Positions 1-9,369 are shown, counted from the stretch's first letter. The stretch is 64,000 bases of DNA from Hydrogenophaga sp. (GCF_025699295.1 NZ_JAILWB010000015.1:58314-122313), one strand, 5' to 3'. The notes: a model not told the origin generated them from the sequence alone. Program-made: numbers and translations.

Positions 1-1
1 A

Positions 2-604
2 GCGGGCGAGGACCCGATGGCCTTCCTGCGTATTCCGGCGGTGTGGATGTGCTTCGGCTTCTTCTTTTTCTACGCCATGTCGTTGAGCGTGGTGCAGGCC
101 TTCGCGCCCGAGGCCGCGCGCCAGCTGCACGGCGTGCCGCTGGCGCTGGTGGCGGTGTGCCTGACGACCTACATGCTGTGTGCTGCCGGTGGCATGGTGC
201 TGGGCGGCTTCCTGGCTTCAGATCCCGCTCGCTGCGAGCGCGTGGTGGGCGTGGGTTTCGGCCTGGCCGCCAGCATCGCGCTGGTGCTGGCGCTGGCCGA
301 TGTGCCGTCGGCGGCGGTGCCGGTGCTGTTTGGTGCCATGGGATTCTCGGCGGGCATCGCAGGGCCGTCGCGTGATCTTCTGGTGAAGAAGTCCACGCCC
401 GACAACGCCACCGGCCGCGTGTACGGCGTGGTGTATTCGGGTCTGGACATTGGCCAGGCAATCTCGCCACTGATCTTCGGCGTGCTCATGGACCACGGCC
501 AGTTCCGCGGCGTGCTGATCGGGCTGGCGGTGGTGCAGGCGGTGCTCATCGCCAGTGCCTTCAACGTGCGGCGGGTGCGGCGCACGGCCCTGGTCGCCGC
601 CTGA
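2..604 (+). CDS. MFS transporter, C-terminal part (5' end outside window)
   Basis: The reading frame is already open at base 2, so the start lies upstream; about 200 residues are visible. They contain several hydrophobic helices and a loop with 'KKSTPDNATGRVYGVVYSGLDIG', split here as KKSTPDNATGR then VYGVVYSGLDIG, which is typical of the C-terminal half of major facilitator permeases. Family knowledge says these are 12-helix proton-coupled or facilitated transporters in the inner membrane. The protein ends in a short Arg-rich tail. The substrate cannot be read from this fragment. It ends about 160 bases before the next gene, which is on the same strand. Confidence 0.8.
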   Translation, partial: AGEDPMAFLRIPAVWMCFGFFFFYAMSLSVVQAFAPEAARQLHGVPLALVAVCLTTYMLCAAGGMVLGGFLASDPARCERVVGVGFGLAASIALVLALADVPSAAVPVLFGAMGFSAGIAGPSRDLLVKKSTPDNATGRVYGVVYSGLDIGQAISPLIFGVLMDHGQFRGVLIGLAVVQAVLIASAFNVRRVRRTALVAA

Positions 605-765
605 GGCCTTTCTTCTGCGGCCCGGCGGGAGCGTCCGCCGCCCAGCGCCGTGTTGCGCCCGGCTGCCGTTTATTTGTCGGGTGTCAAGCGGGCGCGCTGT
701 CTCAGCAGGTATAAAAGCGACTTGATCCATTCCCCCACCTGCTGGCGAATCACCGCAGACCGCCC

Positions 766-3261
766 ATGACGGTGCCTTCCCGTTTGCTGCAACAGTGCTT
801 CCAGGAAGCACTCTCCGGCGCGCCCGAGATGCTGGCGCGCTGCGCCGACTCGGCCATCGCCAGCCTGCAGGCAGCGGAGAAGGCTTCCAAGGAAGTGGTG
901 CAGCGCGACCGCCTTGCGCTGGCCTGGTGGGGCCTGCTGCAGAACAAGATCCAGTGGGGCCGGACGTTCCATCAGCACCTGCGCGACGCACTCATGGCCG
1001 CGCCCGAGGCCAACTCCTCGCGCCCGGCCCTGCTGTCGGAGTCCTCGCTGCTGTCACTGGTGGAGGATGACGCGGTCAACGAGTCGCTCGAATCGGCCCG
1101 GCTGGTGCATGGCCTCATGCCGGTGCTGGAGCAGCAGCTCGCGGTGCTCGATGCCCTGATGAGCTCGGTGATCGGCTTGCAGACCGTGCAGGCAGAGCGC
1201 AACCCGCTGCGGCCGTCGGTGTTCGTGCGCGCGCTGCGCGAGCTCATGTCCTCGGCCGAGTCCGAGCCCGAGGTGCGCGCCCTGTGGCTGCGCCACATGG
1301 ACAAGGCGCTGGGCCACGAACTGCAGAAACTCTACGAACGCGTGGCGCTGATCCTGCAGCGTGCCAACGTGCAGGAAGCCGGCTACCGCGTGCGCCTGGT
1401 GGACGACGCAGGCGCCTCCACACGTTCGGGGGGGTTGTCCACCCGCTCGGGAGGTCTGGGCCTGTCCTCGCGCGCTGCCGGGTTGGGCGTCTCTCCCAAC
1501 AGCCAGTGGCAGGAGCCGGGCTACGTGGGCAGCGGGCATGACATGCCCTCCTGGACCAGCGCCGAACACCTGCCGCCCATGCAGTCGCTCGGCCGCATGC
1601 AACCCGGTGTGGACCACCAGGTTTTTCATGAATTCCTCAACCAGGGGGGCAAACATTTCGACCGCCACCTGACCCCGGACTACTACGAGCAGGTGAGCGA
1701 GGAGCTCGCCGCGATCGAGGCCTTTGCAGCGATCCCCGTGCTCGACGAGTCCATGATCCTGGAGCAGCAGACCCAGTACCGCGACCTGCCGGTGGTGGAC
1801 CGGCCCGCGCGCGAGATCGGCATCTCCAGCCAGTTGAGCCAGAAGGCCTGGGGCACCTACGCGGCCGCGCATGAGCGCTCGCGCGTGCTCATGCACCTCA
1901 AGCAGAAGGCGCAGCGCGTCAGCCAGGCCGTGGGCCTTGACCTGGTGCGCACCCTGGTCAGCCAGGTGGCGAGTGACCCGCTGCTGCTGGGCCCCGTGCG
2001 CGAGGCGGTGGTGGCGCTGGAGCCGGCGTTGTTGCGCCTGGCCATGGCCAACCCGAAGTTCTTCAATGAAGATGAGCATCCGGCGCGGCGGTTGATCGAG
2101 AGCGTGGCGCAGCGCAGCTTCAAGTTCAACGACGAATTCGCGGAAGAGTTCCACAGCTTCTTCCAGCCGGTGCAGCAGGCGTTCAAGGACCTCAACGACC
2201 AGGCCACCAACGATCCCGGTCCCTTTGCCGATGCCCTCGCCGCGCTGCGCGAAGGCTGGGCCGCGCAGGACCAGAAGGAACTCGCGCTGCAGGACAACAG
2301 CCTGCAGTCCATCCGCTACGCCGAGGAGCGCCAGGCGCTGGCCGACCAGATCGCCTGGGACCTGAGCCAGCGCCCCGACGTGGACAACGCGCCGGGGGTG
2401 ATCCTGGATTTCCTCTACGGCCCCTGGTCGCTGGTGATCGCCTCGGCCAAGCTGGGCGATACCGAGGGCCAGAACGATCCCGGTGGCTTTCGCAAGATGG
2501 TCTCCAACCTGTTGTGGAGCGTGAAGAAGGAGGTCACGCTCAAGCGTCCCAAGGAGCTGTTCGCCATGGTGCCGGGCATGCTGGCCACGCTGCACGCCGG
2601 CCTGGACATGCTGGGCAAGACGCGCGAGGAAACCAAACCGTTCTTCGACGCGCTCATGCGCCTTCACCAGCCGGTGCTGGGCCTGCGCCGCGCGCGCATC
2701 CGAAACGACGCGAGCAACTCCGACCCGGTGCCGCTGGAAAGCGCGTCGATGTCGATGGAACTGGACGAAACCCTGCCAGCCACACCCGAGCAACGCAAGC
2801 CGCGGCCGAAGGCGCAGCCCTGGCTGGGCAAGAGCGAGATCGAGGCCGCGGGCTTCGAGGACACGCTGCCGACCGACTACGGTGACCTGATCGAAACCCA
2901 GGTGCAGGCCCGCGCCAGCGAAGACGATTCGCAGGCCGCTGCGCTGGCCGAAGAGGCCGAGCTGGAAGACATCAACGCCGCGGCCGTGCTGCTCGGTCTG
3001 CGCGAAGGCGACTGGGTGGATCTGTACTCGCGCCGCGAATGGCTGCGCGCCCAGCTCATCTGGGCCAGCAGCAAGGGCACGCTGTTCATGTTCGTGAGCC
3101 GCGGTAGCCGGCCGCACTCCATGACCAAGCGCAGTTGCGAACGCCTCATCGCAAGCCGCCTGCTGCGCCCGGTCAATGCCCAGGGCGTGGTGCAGAAGGC
3201 GCTGCAGGCCATGGCGGCCGAGTCACAGCAGCCGCGACGGGCAGAGTCCGAAGCGGCCTGA
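766..3261 (+). CDS. DUF1631 family protein
   Basis: This 831-residue soluble protein matches the betaproteobacterial DUF1631 family by overall architecture; some database entries wrongly call it thymidine phosphorylase. No catalytic motif is visible. Residues near 217-240 form a low-complexity linker with the heptad STRSGGL twice in tandem. Acidic and alanine-rich stretches precede a C-terminal segment (about 735-815) with GDWVDLYSR and a Ser/Thr-Lys-Arg patch, which could be a PilZ-like fold; that is inference. ATG 766 is the first start after the 160-base upstream gap. It converges on the peroxiredoxin-like gene with a 25-base gap. Molecular role unknown. Confidence 0.8.
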   Translation: MTVPSRLLQQCFQEALSGAPEMLARCADSAIASLQAAEKASKEVVQRDRLALAWWGLLQNKIQWGRTFHQHLRDALMAAPEANSSRPALLSESSLLSLVEDDAVNESLESARLVHGLMPVLEQQLAVLDALMSSVIGLQTVQAERNPLRPSVFVRALRELMSSAESEPEVRALWLRHMDKALGHELQKLYERVALILQRANVQEAGYRVRLVDDAGASTRSGGLSTRSGGLGLSSRAAGLGVSPNSQWQEPGYVGSGHDMPSWTSAEHLPPMQSLGRMQPGVDHQVFHEFLNQGGKHFDRHLTPDYYEQVSEELAAIEAFAAIPVLDESMILEQQTQYRDLPVVDRPAREIGISSQLSQKAWGTYAAAHERSRVLMHLKQKAQRVSQAVGLDLVRTLVSQVASDPLLLGPVREAVVALEPALLRLAMANPKFFNEDEHPARRLIESVAQRSFKFNDEFAEEFHSFFQPVQQAFKDLNDQATNDPGPFADALAALREGWAAQDQKELALQDNSLQSIRYAEERQALADQIAWDLSQRPDVDNAPGVILDFLYGPWSLVIASAKLGDTEGQNDPGGFRKMVSNLLWSVKKEVTLKRPKELFAMVPGMLATLHAGLDMLGKTREETKPFFDALMRLHQPVLGLRRARIRNDASNSDPVPLESASMSMELDETLPATPEQRKPRPKAQPWLGKSEIEAAGFEDTLPTDYGDLIETQVQARASEDDSQAAALAEEAELEDINAAAVLLGLREGDWVDLYSRREWLRAQLIWASSKGTLFMFVSRGSRPHSMTKRSCERLIASRLLRPVNAQGVVQKALQAMAAESQQPRRAESEAA

Positions 3262-3286
3262 TCCGGGCTGCCCTCCAGCCAGCGCC

Positions 3287-3823
3287 TCAGACTGCGCCGG
3301 TGTACTCGCCGCGTGCGGGGTAGTTCTTCGCAACCGCAAAATCCACCGCAGCGAGGAGCTCGTCGAAATGTGGGCGGGCGAACGGCATGGTCTGCACTGC
3401 TCCGTAGTAGAGGGTGCCGTCGGGGCGCACCAGGAACACGCCGGGCTCGGAGAACAGCGCGGGTTCCTCGATGCCGATGGACGTCGTGCCGCGCGAGGTG
3501 CTCACGTACAGGCCCCACTGGCGCGCCACCGCCAGCGGCAGGTCGTAGCCCATTCGCAGGTTCGGGGTGCTGAGCTTGTCCGCCATGGCCTTGGCCCGTT
3601 CGGCGCCGTCGCTTGACAGTGCGATCACCTTGAGACCGCGCTTGTCGAATTCAGGCAGCAGCCGCCCGAGTTCGAGCAGGTACTTGTGGCAAATGGGGCA
3701 GTGCAACCCGCGGTAGAAGACCACCACGGTGAAATGTTCGGCGGCGTCCTGGGCCAGGTCGAACGGACCATGGGCCAGCGTGGGCACCTGCAACGCAGGA
3801 ACGGCTTGGCGCGGAATCAACAT
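3287..3823 (-). CDS. Peroxiredoxin-like (AhpC/TSA fold) protein
   Basis: The 178-residue product has a thioredoxin-fold core with the active-site segment FYRGLHCPICHKYL (Cys42 and Cys45), typical of the peroxiredoxin-like family, followed by a SSDG/AERAKAMADKL helix and a C-terminal half that mentions no extra domain. These proteins reduce peroxides or act as thiol-disulfide enzymes in the cytosol. The start at 3823 is chosen because GGAG lies seven bases upstream; a much longer open frame reaching 4540 has no support and runs through the divergent regulator. It is divergent from the AraC gene, which probably controls it. Confidence 0.82.
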   Translation of the reverse strand: MLIPRQAVPALQVPTLAHGPFDLAQDAAEHFTVVVFYRGLHCPICHKYLLELGRLLPEFDKRGLKVIALSSDGAERAKAMADKLSTPNLRMGYDLPLAVARQWGLYVSTSRGTTSIGIEEPALFSEPGVFLVRPDGTLYYGAVQTMPFARPHFDELLAAVDFAVAKNYPARGEYTGAV

Positions 3824-3870
3824 GAACAACTCCAGAAAAATTGACGATGCTGCACTGTAGCGCTGACGGT

Positions 3871-3916
3871 GAGACGATTGGTGTCTTTTCGTCTTCAATG
3901 ATGGATAATTCGTCTC
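3871..3916. promoter_or_regulatory. Divergent promoter with GAGACGA inverted repeat
   Basis: A perfect 7-base inverted repeat, GAGACGA (3871-3877) and TCGTCTC (3910-3916), flanks a third, imperfect half-site TCGTCTT (3889-3895). The right arm touches the AraC start codon at 3917. A GATAAT -10-like element (3904-3909) sits just before that ATG, so the regulator may be transcribed without a leader. These are likely binding sites for the AraC protein; no binding evidence is available from sequence alone. Confidence 0.4.
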
Positions 3917-4741
3917 ATGGTTGATCGGCTCTCCAGTCTCTTGCAGCGGTTTTCGCTGCGCGCTCACGTTCACCACGGAGGGGCACTGCGCGGGCCAATG
4001 AGCTTTGGCGAACACGGCAGCGACGGTCACCTGCACCTGGTGCGCGAGGGCGTGGTGATGCTCGTGGGGCCGGGGCGTCGCCGGCTCACGGTGGCAGCGC
4101 CCAGTCTGGTCTACCTGCCGCGCCGTGCTGCGCACCGGCTGATGGCCGCGCCTGGCGCGCAGGCCCAGGTCGTGTGCGCCTCGGTGTCGTTTGGCTCGGA
4201 TCAGGAGAATCCCGTCCTGCGAGGCCTGCCGGCGCTGGTCTGCGTGCCACTGGCCGACATGCCGGGCCTGGACGTGGCGCAGGCGCTGCTGACGCAGGAG
4301 GCACTGGCCGGTCGCTGTGGCCAAGCCGCGGTGGTTGATCGTCTGGCCGAGGTGCTGGTGGTGCAGCTGCTGCGCTGGTGCATCGAGCGCGGCCAGGTGC
4401 ACAGCGGCAGCCTGGCCGGCCTGGCCGACGCGCGTCTCTCGCGGGCCATCACAGCGATGCACGACGAGCCCTCCGAGCCGTGGACGCTGGACTCGCTCGC
4501 CCAGGTGGCCGGCATGTCGCGCTCGCGCTTCGCTGCACATTTCAAGGCGGTGGTGGGCCTGCCCGCGGCCGAATACCTCAAGCGCTGGCGCATCGACGTC
4601 GCCAAGGGCCTGCTGCGCCAGGGCCTGCCGATCAAGATCGTGGCCGGCGATGCCGGCTACGGCAGCACGAGCGCCTTCGGCAAGGCCTTCACGCAGGTGG
4701 AGGGCGCGTCGCCTTCAGAGTGGCGCGGACGTGTGCTGTAG
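3917..4741 (+). CDS. AraC family transcriptional regulator (cupin N-terminus)
   Basis: The 274-residue protein has an N-terminal cupin-like sensor (about 1-150, with GEHGSDGHLHLVREG and the GPGRRRLTV strand) and a C-terminal AraC/XylS double helix-turn-helix (about 165-270, DSLAQVAGMSRSRFAAHFK and the second helix GYGSTSAFGKAF). Members of this cupin-AraC group commonly control a divergently transcribed oxidoreductase gene. Here the neighbour is the peroxiredoxin-like gene, separated by 93 bases that carry repeated half-sites. Effector unknown. Confidence 0.88.
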   Translation: MVDRLSSLLQRFSLRAHVHHGGALRGPMSFGEHGSDGHLHLVREGVVMLVGPGRRRLTVAAPSLVYLPRRAAHRLMAAPGAQAQVVCASVSFGSDQENPVLRGLPALVCVPLADMPGLDVAQALLTQEALAGRCGQAAVVDRLAEVLVVQLLRWCIERGQVHSGSLAGLADARLSRAITAMHDEPSEPWTLDSLAQVAGMSRSRFAAHFKAVVGLPAAEYLKRWRIDVAKGLLRQGLPIKIVAGDAGYGSTSAFGKAFTQVEGASPSEWRGRVL

Positions 4742-4750
4742 GCACGTGCC

Positions 4751-5629
4751 TCACACCTTGCTGCGGTGCCGCTGAATGCAGGTCTGCAGAACCTCGTCGT
4801 GATCGCGCTTCCACCAGTTGCCGGTGGAAAAGATCTCCACCTCGCTGAAACCCGCGAAGCCCTGCGCTTCCACCCAGCCGCGGATGCACGGAATGTCGAT
4901 CACGCCGTCGCCCATCATGCCGCGGTCGTTGAGCAGGTCGGTGGTGGGCGTGAGCCAGTCGCACACATGGAAGGCGAGCAGGCGGCTTTTTCCCGCGCGT
5001 TCAATCTGCGCCTGCAGCTTCGGGTCCCACCACACGTGGTACACGTCCACTGCCACACCCAACGCGCCGCTCTTCGTCGGGTCCAGTGCGTCACACACGT
5101 CCAGTGCCTGCTCCATCGTGTTGATGCAGGCGCGGTCGGCCGCGTACATGGGATGCAGGGGTTCGATGGCCAACGGCATGCCGGCGGCTTTGGCGTAGTC
5201 GAGCAGTTCGGCGATGCCTTCGCTGACCTGCTGGCGCGCGCGGCCGATGTCCTTGTGCGCGGCCTGACCCGCCAGCGCGCCGGGCAGTGCGCCCACCACG
5301 AGCACGAGGCAGGGCGCGCCGAGTTCGCAGGCCTCGTCCACCGCCCGGTGGTTGTCGTCGCGTGCGGCCCGCAGGCCGGCCGCGTCGGTGGCGGGAAACA
5401 TGCCGCCGCGGCAATAGCCCGAGAGCTTCAGGCCCAGCGCCTTCACCTGCGCGGAGATGGTCTTCAGTCCCGCTGCGGCGACCTGGTCACGCCAGGGCGA
5501 GACCGCCGGGATGCCGTGGCGCGCGCAGGCATCGAGGATGTCGGGCAGCGGCAGATCCTGGCCCTGACTCCTGCGCACCGTGGCGGTGTTGATGGACAAC
5601 CAGCGGTGGTCTTGCGAGAAATCGCGCAT
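4751..5629 (-). CDS. Sugar phosphate isomerase/epimerase-type TIM barrel protein
   Basis: The 292-residue product is an AP-endonuclease-2/xylose isomerase-like TIM barrel. Expected divalent-metal ligands are present in order: Glu in AIEPLHPMY, Asp in GVAVDVYHVWWDP, His in LAFHVCD and Glu in FSEVEIFS. Relatives include hydroxypyruvate isomerase, sugar epimerases and 3-keto-sugar isomerases, so the reaction is not fixed by sequence. It is the last gene of the transporter-led operon. Its ATG overlaps the stop of the DUF993 gene (TGATG), which implies translational coupling. A longer frame extending to 6649 is out of register with its neighbours and is not real. Confidence 0.85.
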   Translation of the reverse strand: MRDFSQDHRWLSINTATVRRSQGQDLPLPDILDACARHGIPAVSPWRDQVAAAGLKTISAQVKALGLKLSGYCRGGMFPATDAAGLRAARDDNHRAVDEACELGAPCLVLVVGALPGALAGQAAHKDIGRARQQVSEGIAELLDYAKAAGMPLAIEPLHPMYAADRACINTMEQALDVCDALDPTKSGALGVAVDVYHVWWDPKLQAQIERAGKSRLLAFHVCDWLTPTTDLLNDRGMMGDGVIDIPCIRGWVEAQGFAGFSEVEIFSTGNWWKRDHDEVLQTCIQRHRSKV

Positions 5630-6816
5630 CAGGCCTCCACCCCATGCAGGGCCAGCAGGGTGCTCATGCGCCGCAGCGCCAGCTCCGGCTGCTCCAGCAG
5701 GTTGGCCGCGTCGGCCAGGCGGAACAGTTCGGCGAAGTGCGGCAGCGAACGCGTGCTCTGCTGGCCGCCGACCATGGTGAAGTGTGTCTGGTGGCCGTTG
5801 AGCCAGGCCATGAAGACCACGCCGGTCTTGTAGAAGCGCGTGGGCGCAGCGAAGATGTGGCGCGACAGCGGCACCGTGGGGCCAAGGATGTCGTGGAACT
5901 TCTGCAGGTTGCCCTGCGCGAGTTCGCCCAGCGCGGCGCTGGCGGCGGGCGCGATGGCGTCGAAGATGCCCAGCAGGGCGTCGCTCTGGCCGTGCGTGAT
6001 CTCCTGGCCAAAGCCATCGCCGGCGATGAGTTCGGCGTAGTTGAAGTCGTCGCCGGTGTACATGCGCACGCGCGCTGGCAGGCGCCGGCGCATGGCGATC
6101 TCCTTGTCCTTGTCGAGCAGGGAGATCTTGATGCCGTCCACCTTGTCCGGGTGCGCGGCGATCACGGCCAGCGCGGTGTCCATGGCCTGGTCGACATCGT
6201 TGCTGCCCCAGTAGCCCTTGAGCGCCGGGTCGAACATGTCGCCCAGCCAGTGCAGCACCACCGGCTGCTTCGCCTGGCTCAGGATGCGGTCGTACACGCG
6301 TTCGTAGTCGGCCGGGCTCTTCGCCACGCGGGCCAGCGCGCGGCTGGCCATGACGATGAGCTTGCCGCCGAGTTTCTCGATCGCGGCCATCTGTTCCTCG
6401 TAGCCGGCAATGACCTCGTCGACCGTCCTCACGTTCTCCAGCACGAGGTGGTCGGTGCCGCAGCCCGAGGCCACCCGCGCGCCGGGCACGTCTTTCGCCG
6501 CGTCGAGCGAGCGGCGGATCAGCTCCAGCGAGGTGGGCCAGTCCAGGCCCATGCCGCGCTGCGCGGTGTCCATGGCCTCGGCCACGCCCAGGCCGAGCGA
6601 CCACAGACGTTGCCGGTAGGCGATGGTCGCGTCCCAGTCCACCGCGCACTGCAGCCAGGGGTCGATGGCGGCGAGCGGGTCGGCCACCACGTGCGCGGCG
6701 GAATAGGCGATGCGGTTGAATGGCACGCCCCGCGCGGGCTTCACGGGGGTGGTGCCGCGCAGGGTGTAGGCCTCGATGCGGCCCGAGGCGGTGGGCAGTT
6801 TGAGAGAGAGCGCCAT
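5629..6816 (-). CDS. DUF993 family protein (dihydrodipicolinate synthase-like)
   Basis: The 395-residue protein resembles the DUF993 family, which is annotated as dihydrodipicolinate synthase-like and predicted to be a TIM-barrel aldolase or lyase. Visible blocks include ASGCGTDHL, GWEEQ-like helices, HWLGDMFDP and GNDVDQAMD-type acidic loops. To my knowledge no member has a firmly assigned substrate. Co-occurrence with a Gfo/Idh oxidoreductase and two isomerases suggests that it cleaves a keto-acid or keto-sugar intermediate. It starts four bases after the oxidoreductase stop and overlaps the next isomerase. Confidence 0.75.
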   Translation of the reverse strand: MALSLKLPTASGRIEAYTLRGTTPVKPARGVPFNRIAYSAAHVVADPLAAIDPWLQCAVDWDATIAYRQRLWSLGLGVAEAMDTAQRGMGLDWPTSLELIRRSLDAAKDVPGARVASGCGTDHLVLENVRTVDEVIAGYEEQMAAIEKLGGKLIVMASRALARVAKSPADYERVYDRILSQAKQPVVLHWLGDMFDPALKGYWGSNDVDQAMDTALAVIAAHPDKVDGIKISLLDKDKEIAMRRRLPARVRMYTGDDFNYAELIAGDGFGQEITHGQSDALLGIFDAIAPAASAALGELAQGNLQKFHDILGPTVPLSRHIFAAPTRFYKTGVVFMAWLNGHQTHFTMVGGQQSTRSLPHFAELFRLADAANLLEQPELALRRMSTLLALHGVEA

Positions 6817-6820
6817 GTGT

Positions 6821-7984
6821 TCACACCTTCAGGGGTTGCACATCCACCCAGCGGCGTTCCTTCCAGCTCTCCAGCGCGGCCTCCACCAGCTGAACGCCCT
6901 TGGCGCCTTCGGGCAGCGTCCATTGGTAGGGTTCGTTCTCCACCACGTGCCGGATGAAGTGTTCCCACTGGATCTTGAAGCCGTTGTCGTACACCTGCGT
7001 GTCCGGCACGTCCTGCCACTGCTCGCCGAAATTCATGGTGTTCTTCACGTCCGGGTTCCACACCGGGCGCGGCGTGTTCACGCGGCTCTGCGCCTTGCAG
7101 CCGGTCAGCGTCGCCACGGCGGAGCCGTGCGTGCCGTCGACATGGAAGGTCACCAGGTCGTCGCGGTTCACGCGCGTGGCCCAGCTCATGTTGAGTTGTG
7201 CGATCACGTTCTCGCCGTTGTGGCCGGTGAGCTCGGCGGTGGCGTAGGCCGCGTCGTCCGCGGTGCATTCGTAGGGCTGGCCGGCCTCGTCCCAGCGCGT
7301 GGGGATGTGCGTGGTCCCGATGCAGGAGACCGACTTGACCTCGCCGAACAGGTTGTCCAGCACATAGCGCCAGTGGCACATCATGTCCAGGATCATGCCG
7401 CCGCCGTCTTCCTTGCGGTAGTTCCAGCTCGGGCGCTGGATGGGCTGCAGGTCGCCCTCGAACACCCAGTAGCCGAACTCCAGGCGCACGCTGAGCATGC
7501 GGCCGAAGAAGCCGGCGCGGCGCAGCATGTCGAGCTTGCGCAGGCCGGGCAGGAAGAGCTTGTCCTGCACGGCGCCGTGCTTGAGGCCCGACTTCTGGGC
7601 CAGGCGCGCGATCTCCACCGCTTCGTTGAGGTTGGTGGCGATCGGCTTTTCGCAGTAGACGTGCTTGCCCGCGCGGATGGCCTTGGCCAGCAGGGTGGGG
7701 CGCATCTGCGTGGTGCCGGCGTCGAAGAAGATCGTGTCTGCCTTGTTCGCGAGCGCGGCGTCCAGGTCGGTGCCCCAGCGCGCGATGCCATGGGCCTTGG
7801 CCAGCGCTTCCATCTTCTCGGCGTTGCGTCCGATCAGGATCGGGTCGGGCATGACCTTGTCGCCGTTGGACAGCGTCACGCCGCCTTGCGCACGGATGGC
7901 GCAGATCGAGCGGATCAGGTGCTGGTTCATGCCCATGCGCCCGGTCACGCCGTGCATGATGAGTCCGAGGGTCTGTGTTGCCAT
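6821..7984 (-). CDS. Gfo/Idh/MocA family oxidoreductase
   Basis: The 387-residue protein has an N-terminal Rossmann fold with the glycine-rich segment HGVTGRMGMNQ and the family motif EKP in YCEKPIATN, followed by the alpha/beta substrate domain. The family oxidises sugar or inositol hydroxyls with NAD(P). ATG 7984 is preferred because GGAG lies seven bases upstream; the frame also opens at 8038, but that would run into the enolase-family gene. It sits between the enolase-family and DUF993 genes in the operon, so it probably oxidises a sugar-acid-like intermediate; the substrate is inference. Confidence 0.88.
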   Translation of the reverse strand: MATQTLGLIMHGVTGRMGMNQHLIRSICAIRAQGGVTLSNGDKVMPDPILIGRNAEKMEALAKAHGIARWGTDLDAALANKADTIFFDAGTTQMRPTLLAKAIRAGKHVYCEKPIATNLNEAVEIARLAQKSGLKHGAVQDKLFLPGLRKLDMLRRAGFFGRMLSVRLEFGYWVFEGDLQPIQRPSWNYRKEDGGGMILDMMCHWRYVLDNLFGEVKSVSCIGTTHIPTRWDEAGQPYECTADDAAYATAELTGHNGENVIAQLNMSWATRVNRDDLVTFHVDGTHGSAVATLTGCKAQSRVNTPRPVWNPDVKNTMNFGEQWQDVPDTQVYDNGFKIQWEHFIRHVVENEPYQWTLPEGAKGVQLVEAALESWKERRWVDVQPLKV

Positions 7985-8010
7985 GTGGGTTCTCCGTGAA
8001 GGCAGGGGGT

Positions 8011-9369
8011 TCATTGAATGGGTTGCAGGCTGCGCCACTGCGGCGCCGCGGCCGACGCGAAGCCGGCGACATGCAGGGAAGTCAGGTCGAGCCGCCCGTG
8101 GCGTACTGCCAGATGCGGGCGGCCGGCGGTGTTGTCGTACAGGCTGGGGTGGGCATCGGCGAATGCCTGGGCCTCTTCGGCCGGCGCGGTGCCGAAGCCG
8201 TCCACATAGTGGTGGCCGTTGCGCTCGATGTGGCGCACGCCCAGGCTGGCGGCGAGCAGGGTGTCCTGCTGCACCGCCAGGCCGGCCTGGCAGGTGAGGT
8301 CCTCGCCCGAGAGCAGCAGGCGCGGGTCCTGGGCGATGCGGTGGGCGTTGCGCAGCGAGCGGTAGATGCCCTTGCAGGCCTTGCTGGAGATGCCGCGGTA
8401 GCCCAGGGCCAGCCCCTCGTCGAGCGCGCCGGGATGGTCGTCGGACTCGTCCAGGATCACCGGCACGCCGATGCCCAGCGACGCGATGGACTCGTGCAGC
8501 GCGACCGCGCGCGCCAGCGGCTGCTCCAGCAACAGCGTGCGGCGCAGCAGATCGGCCAGCGCGGGTGTGCCGAGCAGCGTCTGCCAGAAGCGGCCGAGGC
8601 TGGCCGCATCGGCGAAGGTCTCGTTGCCGTCGAGCGTGGCGCGGTAGTCGATGCCGAGCCCCTGCAGCAATCCGGCGATGCGCGTGAGGCGCTCCACATC
8701 GGCTTCGATCTGACCGCTCAGCTTGAGCTTGAAATGGTGCAGTCCGTGGCGGCGGATGGCCGCTTCGAGCGTGGCCGGCAGGCCGTCCTGCGGGTCGTTT
8801 CCGGGGTCGCTGTCGGTCAGGCGGTCGGCCAGGCCCACGGTGTGGCGCAGCACCACATGGGTCGGGCGCACCAGTTCAAGCCGCGTGCTCCACGGGTCGC
8901 CCAGCGCGCCGGCGCGCAGGCCTTCCACCCAGGGCAGGCCTGCGGCGCGCAGCGCGGCGTCGGCCACGGCTTTGTCGAGCAGGGCCGGACCGAACTGAGC
9001 GGCCAGGCGTGGCAGGCCGCGCGCGAGCGAGACGGCGATGGCCGCGTCGCCGGCGGTCTGCGCGTGCGCGTGCGGACTCAGCGCGTCCTGGCTGGCCAGC
9101 AAGGCATCGCGTGCGTTGCGCAGCGACTCGCGCAACTGCTCGAAATTCTGTTCGTGCGTGAGCGCGGGCGTCTTGTCGAACCACTTGGGCACCATCAACT
9201 CGGCGCTCGCGCCTTCCACGAGACGACCCTGCACCTCGGCGCGCACCTGCACGAAGGCCTGGGGGCACTGCGTGACGGTGGCGGCGCCGAAGCGGAACGG
9301 CAGGCGCAGGGTCACGGGGCGCTGGAACAGCTGCACCTCGTGGATGTGCAGGGTGACGGGCGCGCTCAT
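8011..9369 (-). CDS. Mandelate racemase/muconate lactonizing enzyme family protein
   Basis: The 452-residue product has the enolase-superfamily layout: an N-terminal capping domain and a C-terminal barrel. KLKLSG gives a K-x-K catalytic strand, and metal ligands can be placed at LDGNE, LLEQPL and ILDESDD; SSKACKG supplies a further lysine. These enzymes abstract the alpha-proton of a carboxylate and often dehydrate sugar acids. The start at 9369 overlaps the stop of the preceding epimerase gene (ATGA). Sequence alone does not separate dehydratase from racemase or cycloisomerase. Confidence 0.82.
   Translation of the reverse strand: MSAPVTLHIHEVQLFQRPVTLRLPFRFGAATVTQCPQAFVQVRAEVQGRLVEGASAELMVPKWFDKTPALTHEQNFEQLRESLRNARDALLASQDALSPHAHAQTAGDAAIAVSLARGLPRLAAQFGPALLDKAVADAALRAAGLPWVEGLRAGALGDPWSTRLELVRPTHVVLRHTVGLADRLTDSDPGNDPQDGLPATLEAAIRRHGLHHFKLKLSGQIEADVERLTRIAGLLQGLGIDYRATLDGNETFADAASLGRFWQTLLGTPALADLLRRTLLLEQPLARAVALHESIASLGIGVPVILDESDDHPGALDEGLALGYRGISSKACKGIYRSLRNAHRIAQDPRLLLSGEDLTCQAGLAVQQDTLLAASLGVRHIERNGHHYVDGFGTAPAEEAQAFADAHPSLYDNTAGRPHLAVRHGRLDLTSLHVAGFASAAAPQWRSLQPIQ

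Noticed and set aside
612..650. GC-rich hairpin after the MFS gene as terminator
   Set aside because: GGCGG/CCGCC stem is short and lacks a T tract; support is too weak.
3287..4540. 417-residue frame covering peroxiredoxin plus upstream
   Set aside because: The upstream two-thirds lie opposite the AraC gene and show no protein-like pattern; GGAG before ATG 3823 marks the real start.
4751..6649. 632-residue frame as a fusion protein
   Set aside because: The N-terminal part runs out of frame through the DUF993 gene; only the last 292 residues form a recognisable domain.
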